Source of the DNA: Gracilaria vermiculophylla
Lineage: Eukaryota > Rhodophyta > Florideophyceae > Gracilariales > Gracilariaceae
Direction: 5' to 3'
DNA length: 64,000 nt
Assembly: GCA_019155205.2 (NCBI GenBank)
Contig: JAHNZQ020000181.1
Span: 2,264,870 to 2,328,869 of the forward strand
The notes beneath the pieces are model-generated. The model saw nothing but the letters and a program-made list of their open reading frames with translations, was not told where the DNA came from and made no database searches. Made by a program: the position numbers and the translations under genes. Of this stretch, positions 18,996 through 31,169 are shown in pieces (within the stretch, counting starts at the first letter, position 1; every line of letters starts with the position of its first letter).

Positions 18996-21737
18996 AAAGA
19001 CCCGTAGTAGCCTTTACGTTCTGCGTCACTGTTTATTAAACGAGCTCTGCTGTTGATGGTTAGTCCAGTAGTTCTACCAGATTCTGTAGACAATGATATG
19101 GATTATGAATGTTGTTGACAGCTCTGATTGATGCAATAGTTACCATTTACCATTGGGTGTTGTAGGAAAATTATAGGTCGGCGAGGGTGGACGATATGGT
19201 AAGGATATGAGAACAAAAAAAAGGGAAACAATGTAATGTTTTCACAGAAATACACAGTAATTAAAATTGCCCTCATAGGTGGCTGTTGGTGAGATAAACG
19301 CCAGTACATCTTTAAGCTCTAGGAGAATTTCCCTCGTTTGCATTTGAGCATAAGGAACAGGCACGCAGAACTGCAACCGTTACAAGCCTTATGTTTGCGA
19401 ATCAAAACGTTGAAAAAAATTGAACCACGGTTAAAAACAAAGATGTGCAACAAGTATCGAAAAATGAGTTGTTCCTCTGATCTTTTTGTAACCATTAAGT
19501 ATTCGTTCATTAAACAAACAAATGAAGCTGTTTCATCGTTTGATTTTTTAAATACGCGTAGTTCTTCAGAATCCTTTTGTCTTTTGGAAAGAGTAAGTAG
19601 TTTAGTTGCTCGTTGACAAGCAATCGAAAACTAACCTATGTCTCAGGTACATGCTACGTGCCTCTTTTTGCAATGGAACTCTGGCTGCGCAGACTATAGC
19701 GCGTAGTAGACGTTCAGTTGTTATAGATCTTACGCTCGAAAAGTTCTATAATCATTCACTGAATTTGCCGGTGCAAAAAGGAATAGAAAAACGACAATAA
19801 TATTACCCTGAAATGTTCCTTTGCGCCAAAATGTGATCATATTGTGACGGTGCGAGAGAAAAAATATGATGGTCAGAAAGTGTTTGTATCTCATCCAGCG
19901 TGCTACACAGAAAAGTGCGGGCAGAGCCTGCACGTTGAATACAAGGGAGTTCGTTATAAATTGCAAAAGAAAAAAAACAGGGTTGTTTTATCGACAGCGA
20001 GCCAAGTTAATATGCGTAGAAGCTGCTGTAAACAGATCAAAATTTAGTGAGAGGTGAAAGCACCGAGAGTTAAGTCCATCAAACGCCAGAGTGCTCTAAT
20101 TCTTGAGGCTGCACTGTTTGGCCATACATAGACACCGGAGAACTCTAGAAGAAGCATTTAAAACAATATAATTACAGAATGAGGGCTTTTGATAATTTTT
20201 ATGAAATGTAATCTGTCAGGAGTACAGGGCCATTGGTTTGCCAATCATTATTGTACATATTTCGTTCTCACGTTAAGGTATGCACGGTTAGCAAGAGTAG
20301 GGCTTTTTAAGCGTAAATGAAGTGACTTAACGGGAATTTAACTCGTTCTATTACTGTGTTTCTGCGAAGACGCAAGACTGGAAGGTTCCGTGTAGCGTAT
20401 AAGCTTTTAAAATGGTGCAAATCGCGTTTTACGCTTTTCGTTTCTGTCTGCAGCTCAAACGTTTTCACAGTCTTGTTGAATATTTTGAAACACACCAACA
20501 TACTCTTTCTTTCAAATTTTCATCGCCTGTACCAATTAACGTTCATCCCTGTACAACAAAAAATGTGTAGGTCACACAATAAGCTCAAACGCACAGCAAA
20601 AAAACTTTCGGGTAGTTACTGCTCTCATGAATGTCTCCAGCTCACTGCATAGGCTCACAATATGTGTTCAAGCACACACAAAGCCACACGTCAACATTAC
20701 GAAAACGAAAAGATCGCAAGAGTCTCGACATAACAAAACCGCCGCGACAGACTATGGTGAACATGCGCATGACAACGTTACAGTACAGTGTTGCTCAGAA
20801 GCAGCACAGGCACGAAAGAGCCAGAGACCGCATGCACACTGATGCCAAACAACGGCAAGCATACCTAACGATTTCACTGCGACCCAAAACGCACATACAA
20901 GACGGACAATAACGAAGTCACTGCGACATAACTTGAGCAGCACTCGAAAAAACAGCTTCGTTCCATTTCGTCTCATAGAGGCATTACTAAGTTTTCGTCT
21001 GTTCTCGAGGTCTGGAAGAGCGCAGCCGCAAGTTCACTTTCAATGTGATGAAATGATAAAATAATGATGGAACACTGACAGCACGAAGATATGAGGTGAT
21101 CATCAATCATACGAGGTCATTGAGGTTTGACATATGCGCCTCGTCATAGCATGCTTTAATCGATAAATATTAAATAGGCTGAATTTTATAAAAAAGTAAA
21201 ACCCACAACGAACACAAACTATGAAGGTGAAAAATACGGTACCGTTCCTTCCAATTGATTAGAAGTCACTCAGCTATGCATCCCATAGTGAGTTATCCCC
21301 TGAAAGTGGACAATATCCGTTTTTTAAATACACCTTGTTCACCACATCCTTGAGACACTCGATCTGTCTGGGAGACATTAATTTGATAACATTCATGGCA
21401 TCAGGCAAGTAAGACAAACAGAAAATGGAAAAATTGAGGCCAGATTGAAATAAAATTGCTTGACGCAGGAAGAGGCAAAGTACACACCTTCCGTAAATTT
21501 AAATAACTTTTATTGTAATCCGAAGCTAAAGAGCACTGCATACTCTCGGGCGTGGCATTTATGTATCATTCCTTTCTTTTTGTTCTTCACAAAGTGAAAA
21601 ATGGTAACGAAATCAAAATGTTTTCAATCAGCAGTTAACGGTTAACAGATTACAAAAGTCATAGAACAGGCTTCAGAAAAGCCCTCAACCTTGGAAATCA
21701 ACCTTCTCTCGTCCCTAGTGTGTGGTTTGTCTGGATT
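18996..21737. other. unassigned DNA
   Basis: No domain, RNA gene or repeat recognised in about 2.7 kb. Degenerate CATACGAGGTCATTG-like words near 21080-21140 recall the palindromes at 16975-17330 and may mark a related sequence. Confidence 0.35.
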
Positions 21738-21742
21738 AAATG

Positions 21743-22077
21743 TATCAATCGGCACGCGTTCGAACCACACCCGCGGCTGCGCGGTAGTTCAGAGTGCGTC
21801 GCTAAGGTCCGTATGGACGAGCAAACGCTTGGAAGCACGGCAGGCGCAGAGAGCGCGGACGTAGAAGATGTAGGAACGAGAATGAATTTCTTGATGCTTG
21901 CTCTCGTCAGTTTATTGGACTTGTGTAGTTCAGCATCTAACTTATAGTGTCATATCACGAGCATTGATCGAAGATCATTACAGTCGGGTAACTATGTCAC
22001 GCAAATTAACTAGCTGCAGATCAAACAATTATGATCACATGAACATGATTCCAGCACGTATGGCGCCATATTTCACA
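21743..22077 (-). repeat. copia1 3' LTR
   Basis: 335 bp. Minus strand starts TGTGAAATATGG and ends ATTGATA (TG...TA rather than TG...CA). The partner is 27617-27951, and the AAATG target copy is adjacent at 21738-21742. Confidence 0.9.
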
Positions 22078-22078
22078 C

Positions 22079-22600
22079 TCAAAATTTTTCAGTCTTTGAT
22101 TCTGCTTCATTAAACTTGCTAACCCAACCTTGTGCGTTAACACGAAATTGATCTTCATAGTGTCCCATAGAGAATGAGATTTCCACTTGTAGTCTTTTGT
22201 CATTGCAACAGCAATTGTTGTGCGCTTGGTATCCACGCAAGGCTGCTGAGCTCGCCACATCCATTACTCTCTCGTAGAGCGCTGACATCAATTTGTAAAC
22301 GCTTTTCCAGCGTCTTTGCTTCGTTTCCGACCACGTTGAATAACGTTCCGGAGTCAATGTATACATCAATCGTAATAGTGCGGCCCAAAATTTCCGAAAC
22401 CATATCTCTGGCTATGTATGCGTTGTCAAATCTGTAGACAAGAGCATGAATTTCGGCAGCCATCACAAAGTCCGTGACTCTTCTGCAACGCGAGTTTCCG
22501 TAATGTAGAATATTAGCCTTCCCTGTTCCGTCCACAATTAGAAATACATATCCTTATTGGGATCTAAAGTCCGCGGCATTTGCAAATGATGCATCTGTGA
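22079..22600 (-). pseudogene. copia1 RNase H, decayed
   Basis: DGTGKANILHYGNSRCRRVT, then VMAAEIHALVYRFDNAY (catalytic Glu), TIDVYIDSGTLFNVVG (catalytic Asp) and LAWIPSAQ: the copia RNase H signature in order, with a frameshift near 22300 between the two overlapping ORFs. The C-terminus ends right at the LTR (22079). Confidence 0.75.
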
Positions 22601-22715
22601 ATAGAACCAGACGGAAAGAGCTCACTTCCAGAGAAACATACCGAATTCCAACTTCAGTTGTAGTATGACAATGTTTAAACACATCATTCAGGGCCTTCAT
22701 CTGATTCTTGGACGG

Positions 22716-23923
22716 TTATTGTGAACCAGGGGCAAGCAACTGTACTGCAACGCATATATCAAGGCGCACGCAGTTGCCAATATACTGAGCAGCAGCGCGG
22801 ATGCTTTTAAACTCTTCAGCATTTGTGACAGTTTTGAGAGATCTCAACTTCTCGGCTTGTGTGATGCAGTAGGACCCATCCATATTCCTTGCAATGTAGA
22901 CTCCATTGAAAACACCACCATCTTGTTTTACCAGTAGCTTGCGTCGCTTGGAATTAAAGTGGCAAAATTTCTCTTCCTGCGCAAGGAAATCTGGTGGGCC
23001 ATGTCCAAATGAATCGTCTACCTGTATTATAGTAAGGGTAGTAAGGGCGTCCAAGTTATTTTCAATTTGCGATACAAAACACAAGTGTCCACTTTTGTTG
23101 CTTGCATTTTCAACGCCTTTCTGTGATGCGTCTGGAATGTCAAGAACCAGTGTAGTCCACTCTCTGGTATGCCATAGAGGGATTTAAGAGCCAAAAGAAC
23201 TTCTTCATTGTCAAGTTCCATCTCTAACGGGGGGCGAAGGTAGATTTGACGCTCAAGTGAGGACTCAGATTGAACATACGCTTGAGATATGTCGCAAAAA
23301 TATGGTGTGTTCTCTTGTAGGGAGGCTGCGAGGCAGGCAGTTAGTCTTTGTCCAAGTCTGGTAAACGTAGGGGCCTTGATGGAAATATATGATGACTGAA
23401 AATCCGAGTGGTTTTGTGCGACAAGTCTTGATTTTTTGGTTTGCTTTCCTTCAATCGTTTTGTAAGCGTCAACGAAACGAGTGCCATATATACGGTGTCC
23501 TTCTGGCACAGACGATCGCTTGACGACCTTAAAGGTACCATTGTTCAGCAAACCGTGCAATTCAGTTTTTCGCGCTTCTTTAAATTGTGGTGCGGCCTCA
23601 GGGGAAGCGATAACTACTTTTGTAGAGCCAAAAATCGCTGCACACTGGTTTTCTCCAATTGCAGCACGATCCTTACTGAGATCCGATGTATGCTCTTCAT
23701 CAGCTGCTTGCTGATCATTCGCCGTTATTGTATCCAGTTTAGTCGAGAGTTCGCAAAGAGAGGAACAAACAACGGGCTTCCCCACAGTGGAACGGAAAAA
23801 CTTTCAGCCAGACGGAATTTGAACCACTGCGGTTTCGCCATCGATTTAAATGAAGGGAAAAGGCCCTTCCCATTTCTTGCTGCTCTCTCTGTAAGCATAT
23901 ACTGGAGATCCAGCCGGGGGCTT
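22716..23923 (-). pseudogene. copia1 reverse transcriptase
   Basis: Entry segment AGSPVYAYRESSKKWEGPF and a VVQIPSG...FRSTVVKP-like stretch (23790-23920) precede the ORF 23027-23785. This has FKEARKTELHGLL, YGTRFVDAYKT, YFCDISQAYVQSESSLERQI (first catalytic Asp), LKSLYGIPESGLHWFLT and HHRKALKM. After a frameshift, 22716-23084 carries IIQVDDSFGHGPPDFLAQEE with the catalytic pair of Asp intact. Copia family order is complete. The frameshift near 23050 and stops near 23840 and 23880 inactivate it. Confidence 0.85.
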
Positions 23924-24477
23924 TGTAGTACAGTGGCTCCTACGGAAATATGGTGGTTTGACCTTAAGGCATAATATTCCTAAGGAGGGTTCGTAATTTA
24001 TTAGCTGGGCCACGTGGTGCATAATATTGCCCGCGTGCGCTACAGTATCCTTAAGGTACGGTAGAATTTATTATTTATTTTAGATATTTTATGCAGGTAA
24101 TTAGCACAGTAGTGCGACCTGCCGAGGCGGGCTCCCGGCTAGACATTTGAGCTGCCGGTTGAGCTCCACCTCTGGGGAAGTAAAGACAAGCACCCTTGAG
24201 TCTTCTTCTACATTTTCTGGTTGGAGTCTCTTGTCTAGTCACGCAGGTTTCTAAGCCGCCGATCTCCAGGTCGCATCATAGCAGCGCCTGTAGGAGCATT
24301 GTCCGCCCAGGGAACCTTCCCCTCCGCTTGGTCTTTGCGGATCCCTTACAGAATTCCCCCGGCTCGCGACAGCGGATACCGGAGACCATCTTTAGGAATA
24401 CGCGCCTTTGGAGTCAACAAAAACTCCTAACGGACGTTGTGCTTTACTACCTTGACAGGAGGGCTGACAGTACCACA
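23924..24477. mobile_element. solo LTR-A (554 bp) inserted in copia1
   Basis: Starts TGTAGTACAGTGGC and ends GACAGTACCACA. The 5-bp target GGCTT is duplicated exactly at 23919-23923 and 24478-24482. Two further copies of the same length are at 58996 and 60857. TG...CA ends, short imperfect terminal inversions (TGTxGTACxGT) and a 5-bp duplication fit a solo LTR left by LTR-LTR recombination. The copia reading frame is coherent on the two sides of the insert. Confidence 0.85.
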
Positions 24478-25640
24478 GGCTTTTGGAGCTCAGAACTAGC
24501 TTCCAGACGCTTCGGAACGTGTCTGTGCTTCAGACCAAGTGCTATACGCCGGGCTGCCTGCCCTTTCTGCACTGCTTTAGAAACTGCGTCTATTGCTTGT
24601 GCTCGTTGCAGTTGAGTATCAGCCCATCCTTTCTTGGCCGGGCGCGGTAAAGCACCGAACACCAATAGTGTCGGACAGAGCCCTTCCGGTCCCATCATGT
24701 CATTAACGGCCTTCACAGCCATTTGTAAGCATTCTTAGATACTCTCAGAATGCGGCATAGAGTCGTGAATCCTAAGATAAGCAACTCGAAGAGGCTCGTG
24801 ATAGCGCTCAACATGGGACATAGTCGACAGAGACTCGATAGGGGCTTCTACGATTGTGGTGCCGGCGGCTGTTGCATTTGCTGCGAACTCAGCATAGACA
24901 AAATTCTATCCTTGGTCTACATGTAGAAAGTCCGGGGGTCCAAGCTGGACACGGCTCCAGCATTTCAGGATCGTTTTCCAGACGTGATTGGAAGTCATGT
25001 TTTGCAGAAACATGGCAGCGTTGAAATGTGTTGCCTCATCTACAAGATGGAGTACGGGGCGGTTACTTATGTACATGACGTCAACTGCTACGATGTGGCT
25101 GACGCACAAATCATCAGTGCCAAGGGTGACCTGAAAACGACGAAGCCTTGCGCTATGACGGACACAAATGTCACAATCACTGATGATTTCTTCTAACTTC
25201 TTGCGCATTGAACCTTTCACTCCTTCGGGGCTGGCTCGCTTGAGAACATTGTACAAAGCCCGGACGGAGGGGTGGCCAAAAACGGGATGGAGTTTCCGAA
25301 GTTCTGGTTCAGTGTACAGAGCGTACTTCAGGTCCTCAGGCTTCCAGCGGTGTAGGAGAAAGTAATTCTCCATTGTCAATTTCTGCTCTGCGTTCTTGAA
25401 CTTGAGTTTTTTATTTTGGATGCTGTAATCCAATCCATTATCCTTCATGTCACGCATGCTAAGTAATGAGGGAATGTTATCTTTCATTATTTGGAACTGT
25501 ACGTCAAGAACCGGGTCCAAGTCTATGAAAGGGATCGGGACTAGTGCAATACCCATTGCCTTAATTTTACCACCGATTCCAAACATGGAGCGTCCGCTGT
25601 TGTTGTCGATGTTCATTGGAACATTAAATTCTTCACAATA
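24478..25640 (-). pseudogene. copia1 integrase
   Basis: ORF 24906-25616 begins in the C-terminal half of protease, then gives LHPVFGHPSVRALYNVLKRA (His, His) and ISDCDICVRHSA (Cys, Cys). The catalytic core follows: IVAVDVMYISNRPVLHLVDE and PPDFLHVDQG, a stop at 24906, then FVYAEF and STMSHVERYHEPLRVAYLRI with the third acidic residue. The downstream piece, to 24478, has VNDMMGPEGLCPTLLVFGAL and RPAKKGW. Catalytic residues are largely preserved. Stops at 24906 and about 24735 break the frame. It would join element cDNA to the genome. Confidence 0.85.
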
Positions 25641-25658
25641 AGCACGATAATGTGTGTA

Positions 25659-26498
25659 TTACATGACTGAAGTCCTATTTGCACATGAATCAATGAGAAT
25701 TTCTTTGGAACGCGGGGCTTCTCCCATGGATAATGCTGAAAAAATAGCGGCTATTTCGGCTTGAAGATCTGTGGCAAACGTTCTGCCATGTACAAAAAAA
25801 GAGTTTGCCAAATACGCTTCCGTTTCTTTTTGCAGGGAGTGTATGTCCGTTGCGAGATATGCTGCATTCTCGTCGTCCAAATCGGAAAATTGAACTTCTT
25901 CTTCCAGTTCATCGTCCTCCAGAGCTTCATCTAATTGTTCAGAGATATACGCCACGTCCTCAACACTGACCATAGCTGACGGGTGTGAGGCTTTCAGGCG
26001 TTGGATAGCAGCGCGGAACTCTTCCGGAGAGAGGCGAGTTCGAGCTTTGTGACGCTTTCCACATACATAACAGCCCTTTGCTCCTTTGATCCATCTGGAG
26101 GATAATCGTCGAGGTCGGTTATGTCGTTGATTTCGAAAAGAACCTGTGGATCCAAAAGATGGCTTCGCTTCACCACCAAACTGTCGTCCAAGACTGTATA
26201 GAGCAACACCATCTTCTTCGCTTTTAGCATGATAAGAGCTTGCGGATTTTCTTTCATGGAAAAGGAACGTTGCAATTCTGTTAATTGTCTCTTGAGCTGT
26301 GCTTGGAACACGCTCTCTAAGCGATTGTTGGATTCGATCGATATCGCAAGAGATAATCAGCTGATCACGGAGTGAAACATCATGCTGATAGTTCATAGAG
26401 AGTTGCTTTTGAAGGGAAGATAGTTTGAACGAAAATGTTCGGAAAACTTCCGCTTCGCTGCTGTCAGGATCGTCTTTCGTCGCATCTGACAATTTCAT
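25659..26498 (-). pseudogene. copia1 Gag C-terminus, zinc knuckle and protease start
   Basis: 280-codon open frame. SSLQKQLSMNYQHDVSLRDQ resembles the copia Gag interior. GCYVCGKRHKARTRLSPEE is a zinc knuckle remnant that keeps CxxC and the His but lacks the last Cys. An acidic linker (DEALEDDELEEEVQFSDLDD) follows. The ORF ends EILIDSCANRTSVM, the protease active site with Cys in place of Gly in D-S-G, which should abolish activity. It continues into the integrase ORF in another frame. Confidence 0.75.
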
Positions 26499-26551
26499 AG
26501 TCTGCCATTGGAGTAGGATACGGTTTTTCTGCTACTCGCTAATGTAATAGT

Positions 26552-27600
26552 CTAATAATTTCTGACGAGCTTCGTCAAACGTATCATCGGGACGATACAC
26601 TCGGGTGTAAAATGACAGTGCTTCATCTTTAGCATAACAGGAAGCGCTTCAGCCTTTTCTTTGTCTGATAGACGGTAGACGCGGGCAAGAGTCTCGTAGA
26701 GAAGAAAAGCAGATGAAAGATCTTCATCACATCGACCACTGTACTTTGCTCGGCCTCGGTATGCTTTCATTAAGCCATTGATGCCAAGTGAGTAGCCTGC
26801 AGAGCCAGTGTTGTGTGCTTGTGAGTTGGGTCTGTTGGTTGACCTTACTTGGAATTTTCCTCTCCCCTCGAGACTAGCCGAACCATCTGCATGCTCAACA
26901 ATAAATTGACATGTCTGTCTATTCTCACAGTCAACAACATCTTGATGGGCATTGATTTGTGGGGTGGAAAGAATTTGATATCGGTGGGAACTTCTTGCTC
27001 GATCTTGACCAGGGTGTGTCGCGTCTGAACCGTTACGGATAATGGGGGCATCTTCCGTTCTGAAAGCTTTGTCTCCTCTCGTCTCCGTCCTAGACCCAAG
27101 CAGTTGGCTTTCAGAGCCCGCATCGGCGGTGGAAGGAACGAACTTCTCTTGTAAATGGCATTCAACGAGTGCCAATGCTCGCGGAAAGAACCCCTTACGT
27201 GTCACATGCACACCAATAGAGATCAAAAGTGCAACCCACTTTTGCGCCAACTGCTTCGGCATGGCTTCGATTGTATGCGCAAAACGTTGCAGTGTACTCA
27301 ATCCAAAGGGCTTCACCAGTGAATCCAGTTGCCTTTTGACGCTTCCAACATTTCTTCGCAGTACGACCTAACTTCCTCGGCGTATGCAATTGTCTCCGCT
27401 GCACTTGCGTCTGCAGATGGAGGTCTAGTATCATCAGATTCGTAGGTGGTAATAGTAGGCTGCCCTTGATGCGTCTCGACAGACAGGTCAGGATTACTCT
27501 GATATGAGGTTGCCACTCCAGCGGCATCAGAATTACTTGGTTGATCATCGGTGCAAGACATGTTGCGTAGCAATACTTGTCACAGAATGGTCTGGACGAC
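26552..27600 (-). pseudogene. gag: copia1 Gag N-terminal region
   Basis: Two minus-strand ORFs. 27313-27573 starts MSCTDDQPSNSDAAGVATSY, close behind the LTR, and is Ser/Thr/Asp-rich and disordered-looking. 26552-27316 carries AEALPVMLKMKHCHFTPECI and SDKEKAEAL near its end, like copia Gag helices leading to 25659-26498. A stop near 27313 separates them. Assigned from position rather than from a strong motif. Confidence 0.6.
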
Positions 27601-27604
27601 CGAT

Positions 27605-27616
27605 GACAGTTATAAC
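27605..27616 (-). other. copia1 primer-binding site (unusual)
   Basis: Directly after the 5' LTR the minus strand reads GTTATAACTGTC. The same GTTATAACTG follows the 5' LTR of gypsy4 (46859-46868). It does not match a tRNA 3' CCA end, and the tRNA or fragment it binds is unknown. Confidence 0.55.
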
Positions 27617-27951
27617 TATCAATAGGCACGGGTTCGAACCACAGGCGCGGCTGCGTGGTAGTTCAGAGTGCGTCGCTAAGGTCCGTATAGACGAGCGAAC
27701 GCTTGGAAGCACGGCAGGCGCAGAGAGCGCAGACGTACAAGATGTAGGAACGAGGATGAACTACTTGACGCTTGCTCTCGTCGGTTTATTGGACTTGTGT
27801 AGTTCAGCATCTAACTTATAGTGTCATATCACGAGCATTGATCGAACATCATTACAGTCGTATAACTATGTCACGCAAATTAACTAGCTGCAGATCAAAC
27901 AATTATGATCACATGAACATGATTCCAGCACGTGTGGCGCCATATTTCACA
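27617..27951 (-). repeat. copia1 5' LTR
   Basis: 335 bp, equal in length to the copy at 21743-22077. Target copy AAATG at 27952-27956. Confidence 0.9.
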
Positions 27952-27956
27952 AAATG

Positions 27957-28869
27957 GCCATGGGAAATACATGAAGGGCGTGGGAAACTTTGGTTGGACG
28001 GGGGGGCCTCCCACAACGGAGGACGTCCTTCTTTAAACAGATTTACTCAGACATTCCCTCACGGTCTGTAAACTCATGGTGCACTCACCCATTACCCATA
28101 TCGCAGACAGGGAGGTGTGAAAGTTAGTTTGTACTACCAAACGTGTATCACTCCCCGGTGCACTGAAACCTAGATGTCTGATTTCAACTCCTATTGTCGA
28201 CGCCCAGTGTATAACTGACTACATTTGGTATAATAATCAATGAGAATTAACCGTTTGTCCGATGGTTACGCACTAACCTTTAGTTCTGCCCGAAGAGGCT
28301 TGCCAAAAACGTACGGAATGCATTGAAATACCTACAAGAATCTTGCAAGCTGGCTTTCTACCCAAGTACCCTGGTCTGCTGGACTCGGATGGGCCTATCC
28401 GATTTGACATGTACTTTGTTTCTTTCTGAGAAACTGAATGCCTGGGTACACCCTATGCAAGAATCTCTTCGCGCGTCACAAACTAACGCTGGCACTGAGC
28501 TGACGCCACAAGGTACGCCCGTTTTCCTGCTACCGCATTCGCGCACCCTATGCCACTCTCACCATTCGCAATTATTGCTCACGCTCGCGCATGTAGAGTC
28601 CGACACTTGTCTTCAAGGCCCTTTGACATGAATGGGTACGGGCTCGGGTGTCTGTTCGTGCTCAGACTGGCTGCGGCAAGCAAGTATGGCATTGCGTCTG
28701 TCATGACACCGCACACGCTAAAGTTTGTTGAACACGGTGCCCTGATCGAACTTGAAACTAAATACACCGCTTAAAAAGCGAGAGGTGACGCTGTGAACAA
28801 AGACCGTAATGAATGAAACTGAATGCAGCCAGCCTCGATCAAAGACAGCTCTGAACCTTCTAACCTGCA
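27957..28869. other. unassigned DNA, possible gypsy3 LTR and leader
   Basis: GTGTATAACTG at 28207-28217, preceded by CCCA, resembles the AGTTATAACTG primer site of gypsy4 and could mark the end of a gypsy3 5' LTR. No second LTR was found to test this. ORFs at 28323-28774 have no recognised motif. Confidence 0.25.
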
Positions 28870-29640
28870 CGCATTGTGCATCATGGGTGAGATTCAAGGT
28901 GCCTATTGCATCGAAAAGGGTATAAACGGCGCTGTTCAAGCGTAGTTCCATGCGGCATGGACTGACGCTCCGAAGAATCTGTACAAGCACAAAGATAAAA
29001 CGCTGTTTGGTGTATTTTACGAGGCGAACAAATAAAATCCTGCTGGAGGAGAAACGAGCTTTTTCGTAAAACATATTACGGCGTTGAATTGGAATGACCT
29101 GTGAGATGCCCAAACAGACAGAAACATCGCGAAGAAATTCATGAACCGTGTGATAAAGAATTTCAAATACCCTGTGCTGCAAAAACTTATCATAGTGCGC
29201 CGCCATGATTGGGCATATAAGCAGCTTCCCAACATCAAGTTCTTCAGCAACGAGGTCAGCGTGCTGGAACGCAACATATAATTAGCCGATACGACACTTC
29301 AGCGCGTCGGCAGAACACGCAACGGTCGTGGAACCAAAGATACGCGTTTGTGCTTCAATTTCTACCATAAACCAACCAGCGTTACTTTAAGAAAAAAGAT
29401 CGTGCGCACGCGCAAGGGCGACACTTAAATAGATGAATGTCATGATCCGGATTCTGATGGCAAGCACCCGCTCAAATATTGTCCCTATACCAGCGAAAAG
29501 CGAAAAAAGGAACTCTTCGATAAGCATTACAAAAAGAAAGATGTCAAACGAGCAAGGCAAGGAGAACCCATAACGTTTTCGTACTCACTTGCGCCTGATG
29601 CCGAAGGAGGTCGTTTATGAATTGGGCTTGGGAAGATTTG
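28870..29640 (+). pseudogene. gag: gypsy3 gag, decayed
   Basis: Plus-strand frame with several stops: TDAPKNLYKHKDKTLFG, NIAKKFMNRVIKNFKYPVLQ, HDWAYKQLPNIKFFSNEVSV, then the nucleocapsid-like CHDPDSDGKHPLKYCP and a Lys-rich tail (YTSEKRKKELFDKHYKKK). The Cys..His..Cys-Pro pattern resembles that of gypsy4 Gag (CFHKHLVKECPKTTK). Confidence 0.6.
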
Positions 29641-31092
29641 TTTTCGACACAGCCCTTGAAGACTTGGGTTCCGATTTCAATGTGATAGCCAAAGCTTCTT
29701 TCTAAAACTTGAGGGACTTCAATTTCAAAACGGTACATTAAGCAACCTCTTCCGTTGGTTAGCGGGTTCATGAACGACAAGGAATCTTTCTCGGCATTTG
29801 CAAAAGGTCTCCCTCACGATCATAATCTGCCGACCCGGCTCTAAGGTACCAGTTTGAGTATACAGTGTCTAATTCTTCATTGTGAACAATAGCATGGATG
29901 AGACTCCCCTCGACCAGTGTTTCGTGAAGGCTATCGGTTTCGACGTCTACGAGCATCTGTTTCGCGTCTATCCACTGATCTATTACCGGCACATTAACTC
30001 ATAAGACAAGGAGAATTTTAAGCTTACCACCATCGCCCTCAAAGACCTGTCGTACGTGGCAGGCGACTACAACCCCATTGAACTGCCCGAGTGTCTCGTA
30101 AGCGGTACCGGCAAAACCTTTGATGAGTCCATCATGAAGGTATTCGATAACATTTTCGCTGAAGCCCCGGAGAATGGAATATCCGAAAACAGGGTAGGGC
30201 ACACAACCGATTTCCTCAAAGTCTGTAGCGACGTTTTTCGAATACAGTTCGGCAGCGATCTTCCCGCAAACGTTCCGCCTCTTTTGAAAATGCTAGTCAA
30301 AGATTCTAAACCGTACAGCTCTCATCAGCGTTTGTATACTCGACAGCAACGGGATTTACTTGTCAGGACTATTACAGAGCTCGAGGTAGTTCGCGCTATA
30401 TATAGGAATTCATCCGCTTTACGGGCCATTTCGGCTCTTGCAGTACCTTAAGAAGGCACGAGCAAGCGGCGATACATTGTCCATCTATGCGCATCTAATG
30501 TGAGAACCAAGCTAATCACCTTGAAAATGCCTCAGCAGGACTCATTGTTCCAGGACATCTCCGAAAGTGCTTGTTTCGCCATTGTCGACCTCCCAACGGA
30601 TATTGGCAGTTCTACTTCTCTCCAGAGTCGCAAAAGATGATGTATATCAAAACAAATATCGACGTCTATTTTTCCCCCCACCTACCTCAGGGCAGTGGTG
30701 ACACTGAAAGCCATTTCCAAGACGTGCTCCAACAGATATTCGACGGACCCGCTGAAAAAACGATAAAATGGATCGACGATATCCAATTTCATTCTAGGGC
30801 TGAGAATGACTCTCTCGACTACATCCGAGCCTTTCTCCGCATTTGTGGCAAAATTATTCTCAAGACACACGCAGAGAAATCTTGTTTTTTCACTAAATAT
30901 CTACTGTTTTGCAGCTGCATCATCTCTGCACAAAGAATCCATGACCTTAATCCATTTGTCGACTCTCTGGTTGCAATGAACCGTCCTATCATGGTCAGCG
31001 ATTTGAAAAAGTTCATCCTCGCAACGAACCGGATGCGAGCTTCTATTCCTGCATACATTCCACGCATCGATCCGCTGCACTTTCTATCGTAA
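29641..31092 (+). pseudogene. gypsy3 protease and reverse transcriptase
   Basis: The protease active site is FDTALEDLGSDFNVIAKASF near 29640-29700. The linker ORF 30056-30451 (VFRIQFGSDLPANVPPLLK) leads into reverse transcriptase: PYSSHQRLYTRQQRDLL, then LKMPQQDSLFQDISESACFA. The ORF 30571-31092 has HLPQGSGDTESHFQDVLQQI, the catalytic KWIDDIQFHSRAEN with both Asp kept, and thumb motifs ending NRMRASIPAYIPRIDPL. Stops near 30450 and a frameshift near 30570 break it. Confidence 0.78.
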
Positions 31093-31169
31093 TTATATGA
31101 TAGGACCACAGGTAAACGAATGTAACCGTCACTTCGACGGCTCTTTATTACCAGCTACTGTTGCTCTAT

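Larger units (their letters stand above)
21743..27951 (-). mobile_element. copia1: complete Ty1/copia retrotransposon with nested solo LTR
   Basis: Two 335-bp LTRs (21743-22077 and 27617-27951) enclose gag, protease, integrase, reverse transcriptase and RNase H in copia order on the minus strand. The 5-bp direct repeat AAATG flanks both sides (21738-21742 and 27952-27956). The LTRs differ at roughly 18 positions by eye, so the insertion is not recent. The pol part is split by a 554-bp solo LTR-A at 23924-24477. The integrase belongs to a type widespread in fungi and other microbial eukaryotes (motifs LHPVFGHPSVR, VDVMYISNRPVLHLVDEATH). Many stops and frameshifts are present. Confidence 0.92.

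Noticed and set aside
20627..20976. Overlapping ORFs on both strands of about 70-90 codons
   Set aside because: Mutually overlapping in several frames with no domain; consistent with chance.
23924..24477. LTR-A as a TIR DNA transposon
   Set aside because: Terminal inversions are only about 10 imperfect bases, while TG...CA ends, a 5-bp duplication and a pair enclosing an interior with a purine tract at 60844 fit an LTR better.
29544..29992. Minus-strand ORFs over the gypsy3 protease region
   Set aside because: The plus strand carries the protease motif in the right place between gag and reverse transcriptase; the minus ORFs are shadows.
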